Made by a program: the position numbers and the translations under genes. Below are positions 1 through 9,327 of a stretch of DNA of 64,000 nt, piece by piece. The stretch is from NCBI GenBank assembly GCA_016744375.1, contig JADGEM010000004.1, positions 46,930 through 110,929 of the forward strand, given 5' to 3'. Below the pieces are notes generated by a model. It saw only the letters and a list, made by a program, of their open reading frames with translations, was not told the origin of the DNA and searched no databases. The DNA comes from Gammaproteobacteria bacterium (GTDB lineage: Bacteria > Pseudomonadota > Gammaproteobacteria > GRL18). The stretch's first letter is position 1, and each line of letters starts with the position of its first letter.

Positions 1-797
1 TTGACCTGAGCTTTAAAACCATTAGGGCCTAAAAATGGTGTAAGAATGGAATTAACCCGTTCAATATAATTGTGTTCAACCCGGTTTGTATATTCAAGCT
101 GTTCTGAATTCAATACTTGTTCTTTATCACCGGACTCTGTTAATAAACGTCCCATTTGATCAACCACCGTCACTTCTTCAACTTGCAGGTTCGGGACACT
201 TGAAGCAACCATATAGGTAATCGCAGACACTTGATCATCCGTCATACGATGCCCGGAATACAAATTGGTAACAACGGATGCACTGGCTTTTTTACGATTT
301 CTGACAAAAACAGATTCTTTGGGCAGTGCTAAATGAACCCTGGCTGATTTCACATTTCTCAGTGCTGAAATAGAGCGGGAAAGCTCCTCTTCAAGCGCAT
401 GCTGATAGCGTGCTGACTGGATAAACTGACTGGTACCGAAGCTTTGTTCTTCACTTAAAATATCAAATCCTTCCGGACGGATATTGGGCAGTCCCTGAGC
501 AGCCAATTGCATGCGTGATTTTTCAACATCATTGGCAGGCACCATAATATTACCGGCATTTATTTTGTACTTGATACCACTCTGCTTCAGGGCATCCGCA
601 ACAGAAGAAAGTTCAGCATCCGGTAGTTCTGCATATAACGTTGTATAATCCGGTGACTGCGACCAGAAAACAATCGCCACACCTAAGGCGACACTGGCCA
701 CCAGACCAACCAACAATCCTGCTTGTCTTAATAACGGATATTCACTGATGTTCTGCAATGCCATCATTGAGTTATTGTTCTTTCCTTCTTCAGCCAT
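1..797 (-). CDS. fliF: Flagellar MS-ring protein FliF, N-terminal part (cut by window edge)
   Basis: FliF builds the inner-membrane MS ring that anchors the basal body and the export apparatus. It is absent from the ORF track because its stop lies outside the window. I translated it from the reverse complement. It starts MAEEGKNNNS at an ATG preceded by GGAG. A membrane segment follows at about residues 25-45 (AGLLVGLVASVALGVAIVFW). After it come the YscJ/FliF-type ring-building features, including TTLYAELPDAELSSVADAL and ARVHLALPKESVF. About 265 residues are visible, roughly the first half of the usual ~550. It lies 15 bases downstream of fliE in the same direction. Confidence 0.95.
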   Translation of the reverse strand, partial: MAEEGKNNNSMMALQNISEYPLLRQAGLLVGLVASVALGVAIVFWSQSPDYTTLYAELPDAELSSVADALKQSGIKYKINAGNIMVPANDVEKSRMQLAAQGLPNIRPEGFDILSEEQSFGTSQFIQSARYQHALEEELSRSISALRNVKSARVHLALPKESVFVRNRKKASASVVTNLYSGHRMTDDQVSAITYMVASSVPNLQVEEVTVVDQMGRLLTESGDKEQVLNSEQLEYTNRVEHNYIERVNSILTPFLGPNGFKAQV

Positions 798-812
798 CAG
801 TAACTACTCCAC

Positions 813-1169
813 TTAAACACGAATATTTTTAACTTCTTCATAGGCTTTTAATAATTTATTTCGAACTTCGACCAATGCACCAAAAGCAACACCGGCTTTT
901 TCAGAGGTAATCATAACTTGTGCCAGACTAACTCCTTCTTTTCCTGCGATAAAATCATTCCTTAAATCCCCGGAAGCGCCCTGAATAGAATTAACCTGTT
1001 GTACAGCAGATTTTAACAAGCTGCTAAAATCAACATCTGGTGCACTTTTATCATTAAGGGCAGACAAACCTTCATTATTAATCTCTAGTGGCGTAGTTTT
1101 AGCACTGGCCATATCATTCATTGAACGCATTTGCAGCATCATACTGGAGGTATTAATATCATTAATCAT
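813..1169 (-). CDS. fliE: Flagellar hook-basal body protein FliE
   Basis: FliE is the small adaptor between the MS ring and the proximal rod. The 118-aa length fits the family. The conserved C-terminal part is clear: residues ~45-118 hold DFSSLLKSAVQQVN and VSLAQVMITSEKAGVAFGALVEVRNKLLKAYEEVKNIRV, matching the FliE ending EVRNKLVxAYxEIMxMxV. It sits directly upstream of fliF and downstream of flrC, the order of polar-flagellum gammaproteobacteria. I found no clear sigma-54 -24/-12 element in the 82 bases upstream, so transcription may read through from flrBC or use a diverged site. Confidence 0.95.
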   Translation of the reverse strand: MINDINTSSMMLQMRSMNDMASAKTTPLEINNEGLSALNDKSAPDVDFSSLLKSAVQQVNSIQGASGDLRNDFIAGKEGVSLAQVMITSEKAGVAFGALVEVRNKLLKAYEEVKNIRV

Positions 1170-1251
1170 TGGTCTGCCCTTTTCTATTTACAGGTGTCAA
1201 AAAATAGTCATCTGAAAGATTTGTTCGTTCTTATTTCGCTATTAATAATAG

Positions 1252-2724
1252 TTAAGCAGTTTTCGCGCCAAAACCACCAGGCACAATAATTCCATTGTCT
1301 CGCATTTTTGCCAGCTTATATCTTAGAGTTCGTTGACTGATACCCAACTTCTCTGCAGCCATTTTACGATTGCCCATAGTGGTATGAAGTATCTCTAAAA
1401 TTTTGTCAAATTCCCGACCACGTAGCTCATCATTTAAATTTGAGCTAACTTTACTTGATTCTTGTTGATTTGTACTATTCTCTTTTATAACAACATCAGC
1501 TTGTAATTCAGCTGGTAAAGGTTTTACAGATCCAACACTTACAGAATCATCCATCACTGGAAGACCATCAGAAATCAACTCCATAGGCATATCATCCGGG
1601 GTAATAATATGATCGATATGAAGAATAAAAGCACGCTGAATCACATTGTCCATTTCACGAATATTACCGGGCCAGCGATGATTGAGCAATTTAGACTCGG
1701 CTTCTTTTGAGAGTTCAGGTATTTCACTGCCACTTTGTTTAGCCATTTTATTAATAATATGTTTAGCCAGTGGAACAATATCCTCAGCCCGATCTTTTAA
1801 ATCAGGAATAATCATAGGAAATACATTCAGGCGGTAAAATAAATCTTCTCGAAATTGGTTCTGCTTAACCTGCTCAGCCATATTTCGATTAGATGTTGCC
1901 AGGATCCGGACATCCAAAGAGATCAATTCCTGCCCACCCAGACGCTCCACTTCTTTTTCCTGCAGGACACGTAATAGCTTTGCCTGCAAGCTGAGATCCA
2001 TTTCAGATATTTCATCCAATAATAAAGTGCCACCCTGAGCCTGTTCAAACTTTCCAGAAGAAGCCTTGTAGGCTCCAGTAAAAGCACCCTTTTCATAACC
2101 AAAAAGTGTTGCTTCCAACATATTATCAGGAATGGCCGCACAGTTGATGGCAATGAAAGGCTTATCTTTTCGATTTGAATGATTATGTATATAGCGTGCC
2201 AGAACTTCTTTGCCCGTACCACTTGAACCACCAATCATCACCGTTGCATCACTGGCAGCCACACGTTTAGAGAGCTGAGCAATTTTCTGCATGCTGGCTG
2301 ACTCGGCAATCATCTGGTGATCTTCAACACTCTTCCCTACATAGCGACTGATCACTGAAACCAGCACCTCAGCTTCAAAAGGCTTCACCAGATAATCAAC
2401 CGCACCATCTTTCATCGCCTCAATGGCTTTACTGATTGTGCCATAGGCAGTCATAAGCAAAACCGGTATATCATAGTGTCTCTTTATTTGCTTGAGCAGT
2501 TGATGGCCATCCATTTTCGGCATTTGTACATCACTGATCACAATATCAATTTCACTATTTTCATCCTGTGACAGTAATTCCAAAGCAGAACGGCCATTAT
2601 CAGCTTCAAGTATGTTGTAACCACCCATATCCAGAGTATCAACCAGTGCTTCACGCAAAGCCTCATCATCTTCAACAACCAGAATTAGAGGCGCCTGAGG
2701 ATTGCTGTTTTTTCCGATGATCAT
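1252..2724 (-). CDS. flrC: Sigma-54 response regulator FlrC/FleR
   Basis: This NtrC-type activator is expected to turn on the basal-body and hook genes after phosphorylation by FlrB. A receiver domain covers ~12-130, with Asp65 in VISDVQMPKMDG. The AAA+ domain covers ~140-370, with the sigma-54 contact loop GAFTGA at ~213-218. A Fis-type helix-turn-helix lies at ~430-475 (NRKMAAEKLGISQRTLRYKLAKM). The Walker A reads GGSSGTGKE rather than the usual GESGTGKE, an Asp/Glu-to-Ser change outside the essential GK. The 490-aa length suits FleR/FlrC. Its start overlaps the flrB stop as ATGA, and a GGAG lies 8 bases before the ATG, so translation is probably coupled. Confidence 0.93.
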   Translation of the reverse strand: MIIGKNSNPQAPLILVVEDDEALREALVDTLDMGGYNILEADNGRSALELLSQDENSEIDIVISDVQMPKMDGHQLLKQIKRHYDIPVLLMTAYGTISKAIEAMKDGAVDYLVKPFEAEVLVSVISRYVGKSVEDHQMIAESASMQKIAQLSKRVAASDATVMIGGSSGTGKEVLARYIHNHSNRKDKPFIAINCAAIPDNMLEATLFGYEKGAFTGAYKASSGKFEQAQGGTLLLDEISEMDLSLQAKLLRVLQEKEVERLGGQELISLDVRILATSNRNMAEQVKQNQFREDLFYRLNVFPMIIPDLKDRAEDIVPLAKHIINKMAKQSGSEIPELSKEAESKLLNHRWPGNIREMDNVIQRAFILHIDHIITPDDMPMELISDGLPVMDDSVSVGSVKPLPAELQADVVIKENSTNQQESSKVSSNLNDELRGREFDKILEILHTTMGNRKMAAEKLGISQRTLRYKLAKMRDNGIIVPGGFGAKTA

Positions 2725-3905
2725 TTTAAGTTCTCCATAGGATTACTGCTTTTTTTTATCAGAGATTGAATTTGTGCAGGGATTCGCATTCTAAAAACAC
2801 TGCCTGATGCAGAGCTATTTTCAGATTGGGATGCTGACGTAAATGAAGAGTCAAGCCAGAGTTCACCATCATGCGCATTAGCAATTGCTTTAACGACTGC
2901 CAGCCCCAGTCCGGTTCCTTTTTGTCTGGTGGTATAAAAAGGTTCAAAAACTTTATCTCTGTTTTCTTCTAAAATACCTCTGCCATTATCATGAATACTA
3001 AAATCAATTGCACCATAGACAGGTTGTGACACTTTAACCATTACTTCAGAAGAGATACATTGCTCAGAATCACTAACAGCATGAAGTGCGTTATTCACAA
3101 TATTAACCAGACCGCTAATGAGAAGGTTTCGATTTCCTGAAATATAGGTCTTTTCATTGGGTTGATAATCAAAAGTAATTTTTACATTCTGTTTATCTTC
3201 GGGAATCACAATAGTTTGCTCAAGTTCACTTAACAATTGCTGAATTGAAATGCTCTCACGGTTTTGCATACCGTTTCTGGAAAACAGCAACATATCATTA
3301 ATAAGCTGCTCAAGACTCTGTATGCGTGTCAGGATTTTATCTGCAAAACGTAAGCGCTTTTCATTGTCTAATTGCGGTGATTTTAAATGTGAAGCATACA
3401 GTAAAGCAGCTGAAATCGGAGTTCTGATTTGGTGAGCCAGCTGAGCAGCCATTTGCCCCATAGAGGCAAGACGCTTTTGTTGATCATACTTGGTCTGCAA
3501 CTGGCGTTTTTCAGTCACATCCTGCAACAAGATAATTTGTCCCGGCACGCTATCACCAAGGGGACAGGTAGAGATGCTGACAATCCGACCTTTTTTAGTG
3601 ACAGAATCCTGCCCGGAAATCTGGCTTTGATCAAAAGCCCGATCAATAACAGAGCGCCAAGCCAGGCCAATCAAGGGTTCATCTAATAATTCAATCGCTG
3701 CCGGATTACATTCCTGTACAAGCCCTTTACCGTCAAGGACAATGACCCCAGCAGGTAAGGCTTTTAATAAGGCTTTTAATCGAGTTACTGTAATTGACTC
3801 TTGAAGCGCTGTTTGTGATAACCTGCTATCAAGCTTATTTTCATCAAATGAAGGAATTGTTCCTGTTTCTGCTAATGCAGACTCCAGTATTGCAGCCAAG
3901 CCCAT
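2721..3905 (-). CDS. flrB: Sensor histidine kinase FlrB/FleS
   Basis: This is the cognate kinase of FlrC and probably cytoplasmic, since no membrane segment is visible. A PAS-like sensor domain spans ~42-135 (LKALPAGVIVLDGKGLVQECNPAA). The HisKA helix has the phospho-acceptor His158 in QLAHQIRTPISAALLYASHL, the FleS-type variant of the H box. The HATPase domain has an N box (GLVNIVNNALHA), a G1 box (IHDNGRGI) and a G2 box (GTGLGLAVVKA). The 394-aa length is normal for FleS/FlrB. A GGAG ribosome site precedes the ATG, and a weak sigma-54-like element lies about 35 bases upstream. Confidence 0.92.
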   Translation of the reverse strand: MGLAAILESALAETGTIPSFDENKLDSRLSQTALQESITVTRLKALLKALPAGVIVLDGKGLVQECNPAAIELLDEPLIGLAWRSVIDRAFDQSQISGQDSVTKKGRIVSISTCPLGDSVPGQIILLQDVTEKRQLQTKYDQQKRLASMGQMAAQLAHQIRTPISAALLYASHLKSPQLDNEKRLRFADKILTRIQSLEQLINDMLLFSRNGMQNRESISIQQLLSELEQTIVIPEDKQNVKITFDYQPNEKTYISGNRNLLISGLVNIVNNALHAVSDSEQCISSEVMVKVSQPVYGAIDFSIHDNGRGILEENRDKVFEPFYTTRQKGTGLGLAVVKAIANAHDGELWLDSSFTSASQSENSSASGSVFRMRIPAQIQSLIKKSSNPMENLK

Positions 3906-4246
3906 AATTTACTCCGGAATATATTTCTATACTATGACTGAAGCAAAAAACAAACCATATAACAATTTATTGTTATAAAACAATTATTTAAATATATTAT
4001 TATCTTTATTTCTAAGTAAAATTAATTAGGAGTGACATTTTTATGACGAAATTTTTCTAAAGACTATAGATAATTATTTCATTGTTTTAGAAGGAAACAT
4101 AATCTCATTTTTTTTCATACTATTTAAATTGCTGTCTCTGAATATTGTACTGTTTTTTGACATTTATTATAAACTGACTCAATAGTAGAGCAAGCCACTC
4201 TTGCATTTTCGAAGTTACAAGACTTAATTTAACAGTTCACAATAAG
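3906..4246. other. AT-rich intergenic region between flrB and the GGDEF-EAL gene
   Basis: These 341 bases hold no convincing ORF. Apart from the candidate sigma-54 element near the flrB end, the stretch is AT-rich with short T runs (CTCATTTTTTTTCATAC) that could end transcription of the GGDEF-EAL gene lying upstream on the same strand. I saw no strong hairpin. Confidence 0.5.
3941..3958 (-). promoter_or_regulatory. Candidate sigma-54 promoter of flrBC
   Basis: Read on the minus strand, the sequence is ATGGTTTGTTTTTTGCTT, which holds GG and GC separated by exactly 10 bases, the -24/-12 geometry. The -12 element TTGCT is good, but the -24 element lacks the usual CAC of TGGCAC. The predicted start would lie about 25 bases before flrB. 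flrBC operons are sigma-54/FlrA-dependent in Vibrio, which makes a site here plausible. It is a weak match in AT-rich DNA and could be chance. Confidence 0.35.
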
Positions 4247-7132
4247 CTAAGCTAACAAGCTACGATTTTCTATTAGAAGCTTTTCAAAATCTGATGCAGA
4301 TACGGGTTTACTATACAAATATCCCTGAATTCCATCACAGTTCATTTGTTTTAACATTAAAAATTGCTCTTGAGTTTCAACCCCCTCAGCAATGGTTTTA
4401 AGTTCTAAATCATGCGCCATTGTGATGGTTGATTTGACTATTGCCTGTTCTTTATGTGACTGGACCAAATTTATAATGAATGCACGGTCAATTTTTAAAG
4501 TATCAACAGGAAAATCTTTGATATATTCTAAAGATGAATAGCCTGTACCATAATCATCAAGACTGAAAGTGATACCTATTTTTTTGAGTTGATGTATAAT
4601 TTTAGTAGATTCTTCAAGGTTGTCCACTGCAACAGTTTCGGTTATTTCCATTTCCAAATATTGAGCTTCCAGCTCTGAATCTTTTATAATTTGCTGAATG
4701 TCAGAAAAGAGTGACTCTTCCTTAAATTGTTTTGCTGACAAATTGACGGAAATCGGGATTTTTTTTAAACCTTTATCCTGCCACTCTTTATTCTGCCTGC
4801 AAGTTTCTTGAATAACCCAATGACCAATTGGGATAATTAAGCCGGACTGTTCAATTAAAGGGATGAAAAGCACAGGGCTTATAACTCCTTCTCCAGGGTA
4901 AATCCAGCGGATTAAAGCTTCTGCCCCGATAATCAGACCTGTTTTAGTATCAACTTTGGCCTGGTAGAATAACTGAAACTGATTTTTTTCAAGAGCATCA
5001 TGCAAATCTGCGTCAAGTAATAGTTTTTTCAACATACTTGAGTTTAATTCTTCCGAGTAAAATTGATATTGTGCCCGACCTTGTTTTTTTGCCTCATACA
5101 TGGCGACATCAGCATTTTTGAGTAATGTATTAACAGTATTTCCATCCTGAGGGTATAGAGCGATACCAATACTACCAGTTACTCGCAGAGAATTTCCTTC
5201 TAAAATAATGGGCTTGGATATTTCAAATAGAATTTTTTTGATGGTTGTGATTATCGAAAAAGAAGTTTTTTTATGAGTTCCTGAGATAATAAAAACAAAT
5301 TCATCACCACCAAGGCGAGCAACCGTATCGGTTTTACGTAAACACATTTTAACCCGCTCAGCCACTTTCTTCAGTAATGCATCACCAAGCATATGTCCCA
5401 GGGAGTCATTAATAAACTTAAACCCATCTAAATCTAAAAATAATATAATGGGGGTAGACTTATCCCGTTGTGCTTGATCAATGGTATATTGTAATCGGTC
5501 ATTGAACATGAGTCTGTTAGGTAAACCGGTTAATGAATCAAAGTATGCTTGCTTGTATAGCTGTTTTTCCCAGGATGAATTTGCAAAAGCAACGGCAATA
5601 CGATCTGAAAATTCTTGTCCCCATTTTTTTTCAATATCTGTTAGAGTTGGCGACTCATGGTAAGCAAAACTGAGAAAAGCAATGTTCTTACCCTGATTAC
5701 GAATAGGAATAATAAGAAAATATTTAAATCCATTATTAATAAATGGTTGAACAAAACTGTGTAAAGGTGTTTCCTTTAGGCTAAATTGAAAAAACTCTTG
5801 TTCTGATAAGGTCTTTAACAGGCTATTCTTAATTTGATAGGACTGCTGTAAAGTTTTATTGCTTGATTGGTGATCATCTGTATACATTATTGCTGTTGAA
5901 CTGTGTTCTTTCGAAGAAGGCTTTTCTGTACTGGGTTCCTGAAGAGTCAGACTCGTAAAACTCACGCCATCAGAATCAATAATATCATTTGCGTGCTTAA
6001 TAGCCATGTTGATAATATCATGTGTTTTTAATCGTGAGAGGATTAATTGGTCAACCTCAGCTAATGCTTTAAGTACATTGATTTGTGAAGAAATGCGCTT
6101 TGACATACGATTAAATGATTCTGATAACTGCCCAAATTCATCATTGCCAGCTATCGGTACCACCTGTTTAAAATTGCCATGACTAATATGCGAAATACCT
6201 TGCATTAATGCATCTAGAGGGCGCATTAACTGACGAATCAATAGAGAACTGGCATAAATAACGCTAAGTAAGGTGATAGCAATGATACTATAAAAAAGTG
6301 TCTTAAAATCCTCCCGGTAAAATATAGATTCAATTTTTGGTTGAGCAAAAATAATCAACCAGTCTTTCTGAAAATAATGATACTCTAAAAATAAATTACT
6401 ATAACCCGCATACAAAGAGGTTTCTTTATTAGACCAGATTAATTTACCACGTGATTGTAGATCAATATTTGATATCATTGCGCCTATTGATTTTTTAATA
6501 TCTATTTGCGAACAAAATAGCGCTTGTTTCATATGATTGAACAGACAGAAACCAGTATGATGATCAAATTCATCTTCGTGACCTAATAATTCTGAATTAT
6601 TGAGAACAGAGATAAGAAACTCTTTCTGCATATTATTGCTTTGTTTGTCCAATGGAAATAGCTGCCTGATCATAATGAATCCAGGGGATCCAGGTGAAGA
6701 CTTGAGGTTAACTTGTAATAATGTCTTCCCAGTTGATAAAAACTGTAAATTATCTATCGATAAATTCTTTATAATGGGAGGCGCGCCCCAAAATGTTTTA
6801 TTTAAAACATTACCTTTAAATAAAGAAAGACTGCCAAACCAGGCTTTATGTGTGTGTTCTAATGGCCATTCAGAAGAATCATAACTTGAACTAATCAAAG
6901 AGGCTATCTGCATCATTGCAGTGCTTCGAGCTGACAAACGATCATTCAGCACATAGGAATATGCCTTGGAATTTTTTTGAAGCTGAATCAGGATATTCTC
7001 TTCTGTCATTTGATCAATTTGACGGGTTGAAAAAAAAGTAAATATACAAACTGGTAGGAAAGCTGCAAGGATAAAAAGAAAAAATATTTTTTTTGATACT
7101 GTATTTTTAAAAATGCTTAATTCTACTTTCAT
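4247..7132 (-). CDS. Membrane GGDEF-EAL c-di-GMP enzyme with periplasmic sensor
   Basis: This 961-aa protein makes and/or degrades cyclic di-GMP, the second messenger controlling the motility-to-sessile switch. A membrane segment lies at ~15-34 and another at ~277-299. They frame a ~240-residue periplasmic sensor region. A HAMP domain follows at ~300-350, then a GAF-like region at ~360-520. The GGDEF domain is at ~530-690 with intact GGDEF at 608-612. The EAL domain is at ~705-955 with intact EAL(IR) at 738-740, LDDYGTGYSS and EGVETQEQ, so both catalytic signatures are present. The net activity cannot be read from sequence. The pseudopilin gene ends 12 bases upstream, so the two may be cotranscribed. 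Its place among fleQ and flrBC suggests a motility role. Confidence 0.9.
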   Translation of the reverse strand: MKVELSIFKNTVSKKIFFLFILAAFLPVCIFTFFSTRQIDQMTEENILIQLQKNSKAYSYVLNDRLSARSTAMMQIASLISSSYDSSEWPLEHTHKAWFGSLSLFKGNVLNKTFWGAPPIIKNLSIDNLQFLSTGKTLLQVNLKSSPGSPGFIMIRQLFPLDKQSNNMQKEFLISVLNNSELLGHEDEFDHHTGFCLFNHMKQALFCSQIDIKKSIGAMISNIDLQSRGKLIWSNKETSLYAGYSNLFLEYHYFQKDWLIIFAQPKIESIFYREDFKTLFYSIIAITLLSVIYASSLLIRQLMRPLDALMQGISHISHGNFKQVVPIAGNDEFGQLSESFNRMSKRISSQINVLKALAEVDQLILSRLKTHDIINMAIKHANDIIDSDGVSFTSLTLQEPSTEKPSSKEHSSTAIMYTDDHQSSNKTLQQSYQIKNSLLKTLSEQEFFQFSLKETPLHSFVQPFINNGFKYFLIIPIRNQGKNIAFLSFAYHESPTLTDIEKKWGQEFSDRIAVAFANSSWEKQLYKQAYFDSLTGLPNRLMFNDRLQYTIDQAQRDKSTPIILFLDLDGFKFINDSLGHMLGDALLKKVAERVKMCLRKTDTVARLGGDEFVFIISGTHKKTSFSIITTIKKILFEISKPIILEGNSLRVTGSIGIALYPQDGNTVNTLLKNADVAMYEAKKQGRAQYQFYSEELNSSMLKKLLLDADLHDALEKNQFQLFYQAKVDTKTGLIIGAEALIRWIYPGEGVISPVLFIPLIEQSGLIIPIGHWVIQETCRQNKEWQDKGLKKIPISVNLSAKQFKEESLFSDIQQIIKDSELEAQYLEMEITETVAVDNLEESTKIIHQLKKIGITFSLDDYGTGYSSLEYIKDFPVDTLKIDRAFIINLVQSHKEQAIVKSTITMAHDLELKTIAEGVETQEQFLMLKQMNCDGIQGYLYSKPVSASDFEKLLIENRSLLA

Positions 7133-7144
7133 ATTGACATTATT

Positions 7145-7624
7145 TTAATAATCTTCAGCGACACCAACAAAGTCACCATTATTGGCACGTACAATATCAT
7201 CACGACTGGGCTTTGCTGTTAAAGGTGGTACCGTACTACCGTCCGGGCCTGCGCTGTAGAGATCATAGTCAGAATTAATAGGAACCAGTCTTTTGTCTTT
7301 ACGTTTTGCCCCTTTACCTTTTATTGTATCAAAATTTAGAAAAGCATAAGGTCGTCCCCATGGATCTTCTTTTTTCCAATTTATCTCTGATAAATTAAGT
7401 GGGTAACGTTTTGCAATAGTAAAAAAAACCTCAATATCTTGTTCAATACTTATAATATCAGAAACTGCAGTAGTAATTTCTGCTTCTTCTATATGCTCCC
7501 GGTAAGAAGGGTAGGCAAATGATGCGATAATCCCAATGATTGTTATAGCGACTAACAATTCTAAGAGTGTTATTCCAAGTGCAGTAACAAAGTCTGTTGG
7601 TTTATTTATTATTACTTTTGCCAT
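7145..7624 (-). CDS. Orphan GspG-like type II secretion pseudopilin
   Basis: The N-terminus carries a prepilin-type signal: a 17-residue leader ending in Gly, then ITLLELLVAITIIGIIASFAYPSY, with Glu at mature position 5 and a long hydrophobic helix. The rest matches the major pseudopilin GspG: a spaced DPWGRPY, then YDLYSAGPDG and DDIVRANNGDFVG near the C-terminus, the last typical of GspG calcium-site endings. At 159 aa it is only slightly longer than usual. No other secretion genes are nearby, so its export system must be elsewhere. It lies between a FleQ-like regulator and a c-di-GMP enzyme, which is unusual. Confidence 0.85.
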   Translation of the reverse strand: MAKVIINKPTDFVTALGITLLELLVAITIIGIIASFAYPSYREHIEEAEITTAVSDIISIEQDIEVFFTIAKRYPLNLSEINWKKEDPWGRPYAFLNFDTIKGKGAKRKDKRLVPINSDYDLYSAGPDGSTVPPLTAKPSRDDIVRANNGDFVGVAEDY

Positions 7625-7787
7625 GATATATTAATGATAGTAGTAATTTTTCAAATTACTACTATCTGTCCAAGAAATTCAGGCGTACCAAAATAGGTAG
7701 CTCGTGCCCATCCATTTATTCCAGGCAATTATTAGCTGGCAACAACGAAAATACATTACTTTTCTTCATAGAGCTACTCTGATTTCC

Positions 7788-8942
7788 CTACCCCTGACCA
7801 AACATAGTCTCATATTTCTTCATCTTTTCCACCAGGGTTGTTCTTCTCATATTCAGACGTTTAGCAGCATGCGCGACAACACCATCTGATTCTTCCAGAG
7901 CTTGTTGAATTAAGGAGTATTCAAGATTTGCCATGTGATCTTTTAAGTCAAAACCGTCTTTAGGTAAGACTTCTCTGGTAACAACATCGTGCATTGATGA
8001 GGAATCATCAGAGTTTAAAGCTTGTACATCATCAGATTGATCTGCTTCATGTGAATGATTATTATCAGCAATAGTGTCATCAGATGCCGTTGACGCATCA
8101 TTGCTCTGTGCTTGAGAGACATCAGGAACCGGCAATTCTTCTATATGTGAAATGTCATATTGGTATTTTTCAGGTAAATCATCCCAGCTTACGGGCTCCT
8201 CAGGAAACATAATACCCAGGCGCTCGACCAGATTGGAGAGTTCCCGAACATTTCCCGACCATTGATGCTGCATAATTGAAGCCATTGCTTCGGGGGTAAG
8301 TTGCACTGAACTTCCCGAGTCTTCTTTCATACGCTCATTCAATACATGAAACAATAATGGAATATCATCAGTGCGTTCTCTCAGTGAGGGGATTTCTATG
8401 GGGAAGACGTTCAGGCGATAAAAGAGATCTTCTCTAAAACGGCCGGCTTTTACTTCATCTTCCAGCTCTCGATGTGTCGCAGCAATGACACGTACATCAG
8501 CATGAATACTTTTATTACCCCCAACTCGCTCAAAAATTCGCTCTTGAAGAACACGCAGAATTTTAACTTGCATCGCCAGAGGCATATCACCAATTTCATC
8601 TAAAAATAAAGTCCCTTCTTCCGCCATTTCAAAACGACCCTTACGCATCGTCAAGGCACCAGTAAAAGCCCCTTTTTCATGGCCAAAGAGTTCACTTTCC
8701 AATAAATCCCGGGGGATTGCTCCACAATTCACCGGAACATAAGGGCCTTTATTGCGTTTGGACATTTGATGCAAACAGTTAGCCACAACTTCTTTGCCCG
8801 TACCTGACTCACCTAAAATGAGAACATTGGCATTACTTTTAGCCACTTGAATGATTAATTTTTTAACCTGCCTGATAACAACACTTTCACCAACAAAAGA
8901 GGCATCTAAAAAAGAATTCTGTGTTTCTGAATGGAAAGTCAA
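7788..8942 (-). CDS. FleQ/FlrA-like sigma-54 activator lacking the N-terminal FleQ domain
   Basis: FleQ/FlrA is the master activator of polar flagellar genes. The AAA+ domain (~12-250) has GESGTGKE at 44-51, GAFTGA at 91-96 and [23 protein letters not shown]. The C-terminal helix-turn-helix [19 protein letters not shown] is very close to that of FleQ. The start is a TTG with TGAGG 7 bases upstream, and no in-frame ATG occurs until about residue 60. The ~130-residue N-terminal FleQ domain is missing, giving 384 aa instead of ~490. The upstream DNA is AT-rich and non-coding, so no detached domain is seen. The FleQ LFRS segment, known to bind c-di-GMP, corresponds here to LDAS. An acidic Ser/Asp/His-rich linker lies at ~275-335. 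Confidence 0.85.
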   Translation of the reverse strand: MTFHSETQNSFLDASFVGESVVIRQVKKLIIQVAKSNANVLILGESGTGKEVVANCLHQMSKRNKGPYVPVNCGAIPRDLLESELFGHEKGAFTGALTMRKGRFEMAEEGTLFLDEIGDMPLAMQVKILRVLQERIFERVGGNKSIHADVRVIAATHRELEDEVKAGRFREDLFYRLNVFPIEIPSLRERTDDIPLLFHVLNERMKEDSGSSVQLTPEAMASIMQHQWSGNVRELSNLVERLGIMFPEEPVSWDDLPEKYQYDISHIEELPVPDVSQAQSNDASTASDDTIADNNHSHEADQSDDVQALNSDDSSSMHDVVTREVLPKDGFDLKDHMANLEYSLIQQALEESDGVVAHAAKRLNMRRTTLVEKMKKYETMFGQG

Positions 8943-9327
8943 CTCACTACCTCAACTCTGTCAAATAATTGTCATCAATAAAACAAAACCGCATAAAAAC
9001 AATGAAATCTGCGATACGAATACCAATAATAATACATATTATTTTTTTATAGTAGAAATATAGTGGATATTATATGAATGTAAAGTCAAAATATTGTTAC
9101 AAGTCAAAAAAATGTCACTTTTTTTATTCTGTTTCCCTTCATGAAATCAAATGGGGCATTCAATTGATTTATCCAGCTTTAATCTGTATTTTTGACAGAT
9201 TATAAGTTATAAGTAATAATAGTTTTTATAAAATAATGGCTTATCTGACTTAACTTATTTTTTTATTCAGTAATTATCTAACACAATAACATTTACTTTA
9301 AAAAAGCACTTTAAAAAAAGGTCTGTA
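8943..9327. other. Divergent intergenic region between the FleQ-like gene and fliW
   Basis: These 385 bases separate the two divergent genes. The DNA is very AT-rich, has no convincing ORF and contains no remnant of a FleQ N-terminal domain in any frame I read. It holds a sigma-70-like promoter pointing to fliW. No clear promoter for the FleQ-like gene was identified. Confidence 0.6.
9192..9220 (+). promoter_or_regulatory. Sigma-70-like promoter for fliW
   Basis: A perfect -35 TTGACA is followed after 17 bases by AATAAT, five of six matches to TATAAT. The start would fall near 9227, giving a ~100-base leader before fliW. The region is AT-rich, so chance matches are possible, but the perfect -35 and spacing are favourable. 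Confidence 0.5.

Noticed and set aside
1170-1251. Sigma-54 promoter before fliE
   Set aside because: I looked for GG-N10-GC on the minus strand and found no acceptable match.
1923-2234. 103-aa ORF in another frame of flrC
   Set aside because: It overlaps the flrC AAA+ domain on the same strand in a different frame, and its translation is not family-like.
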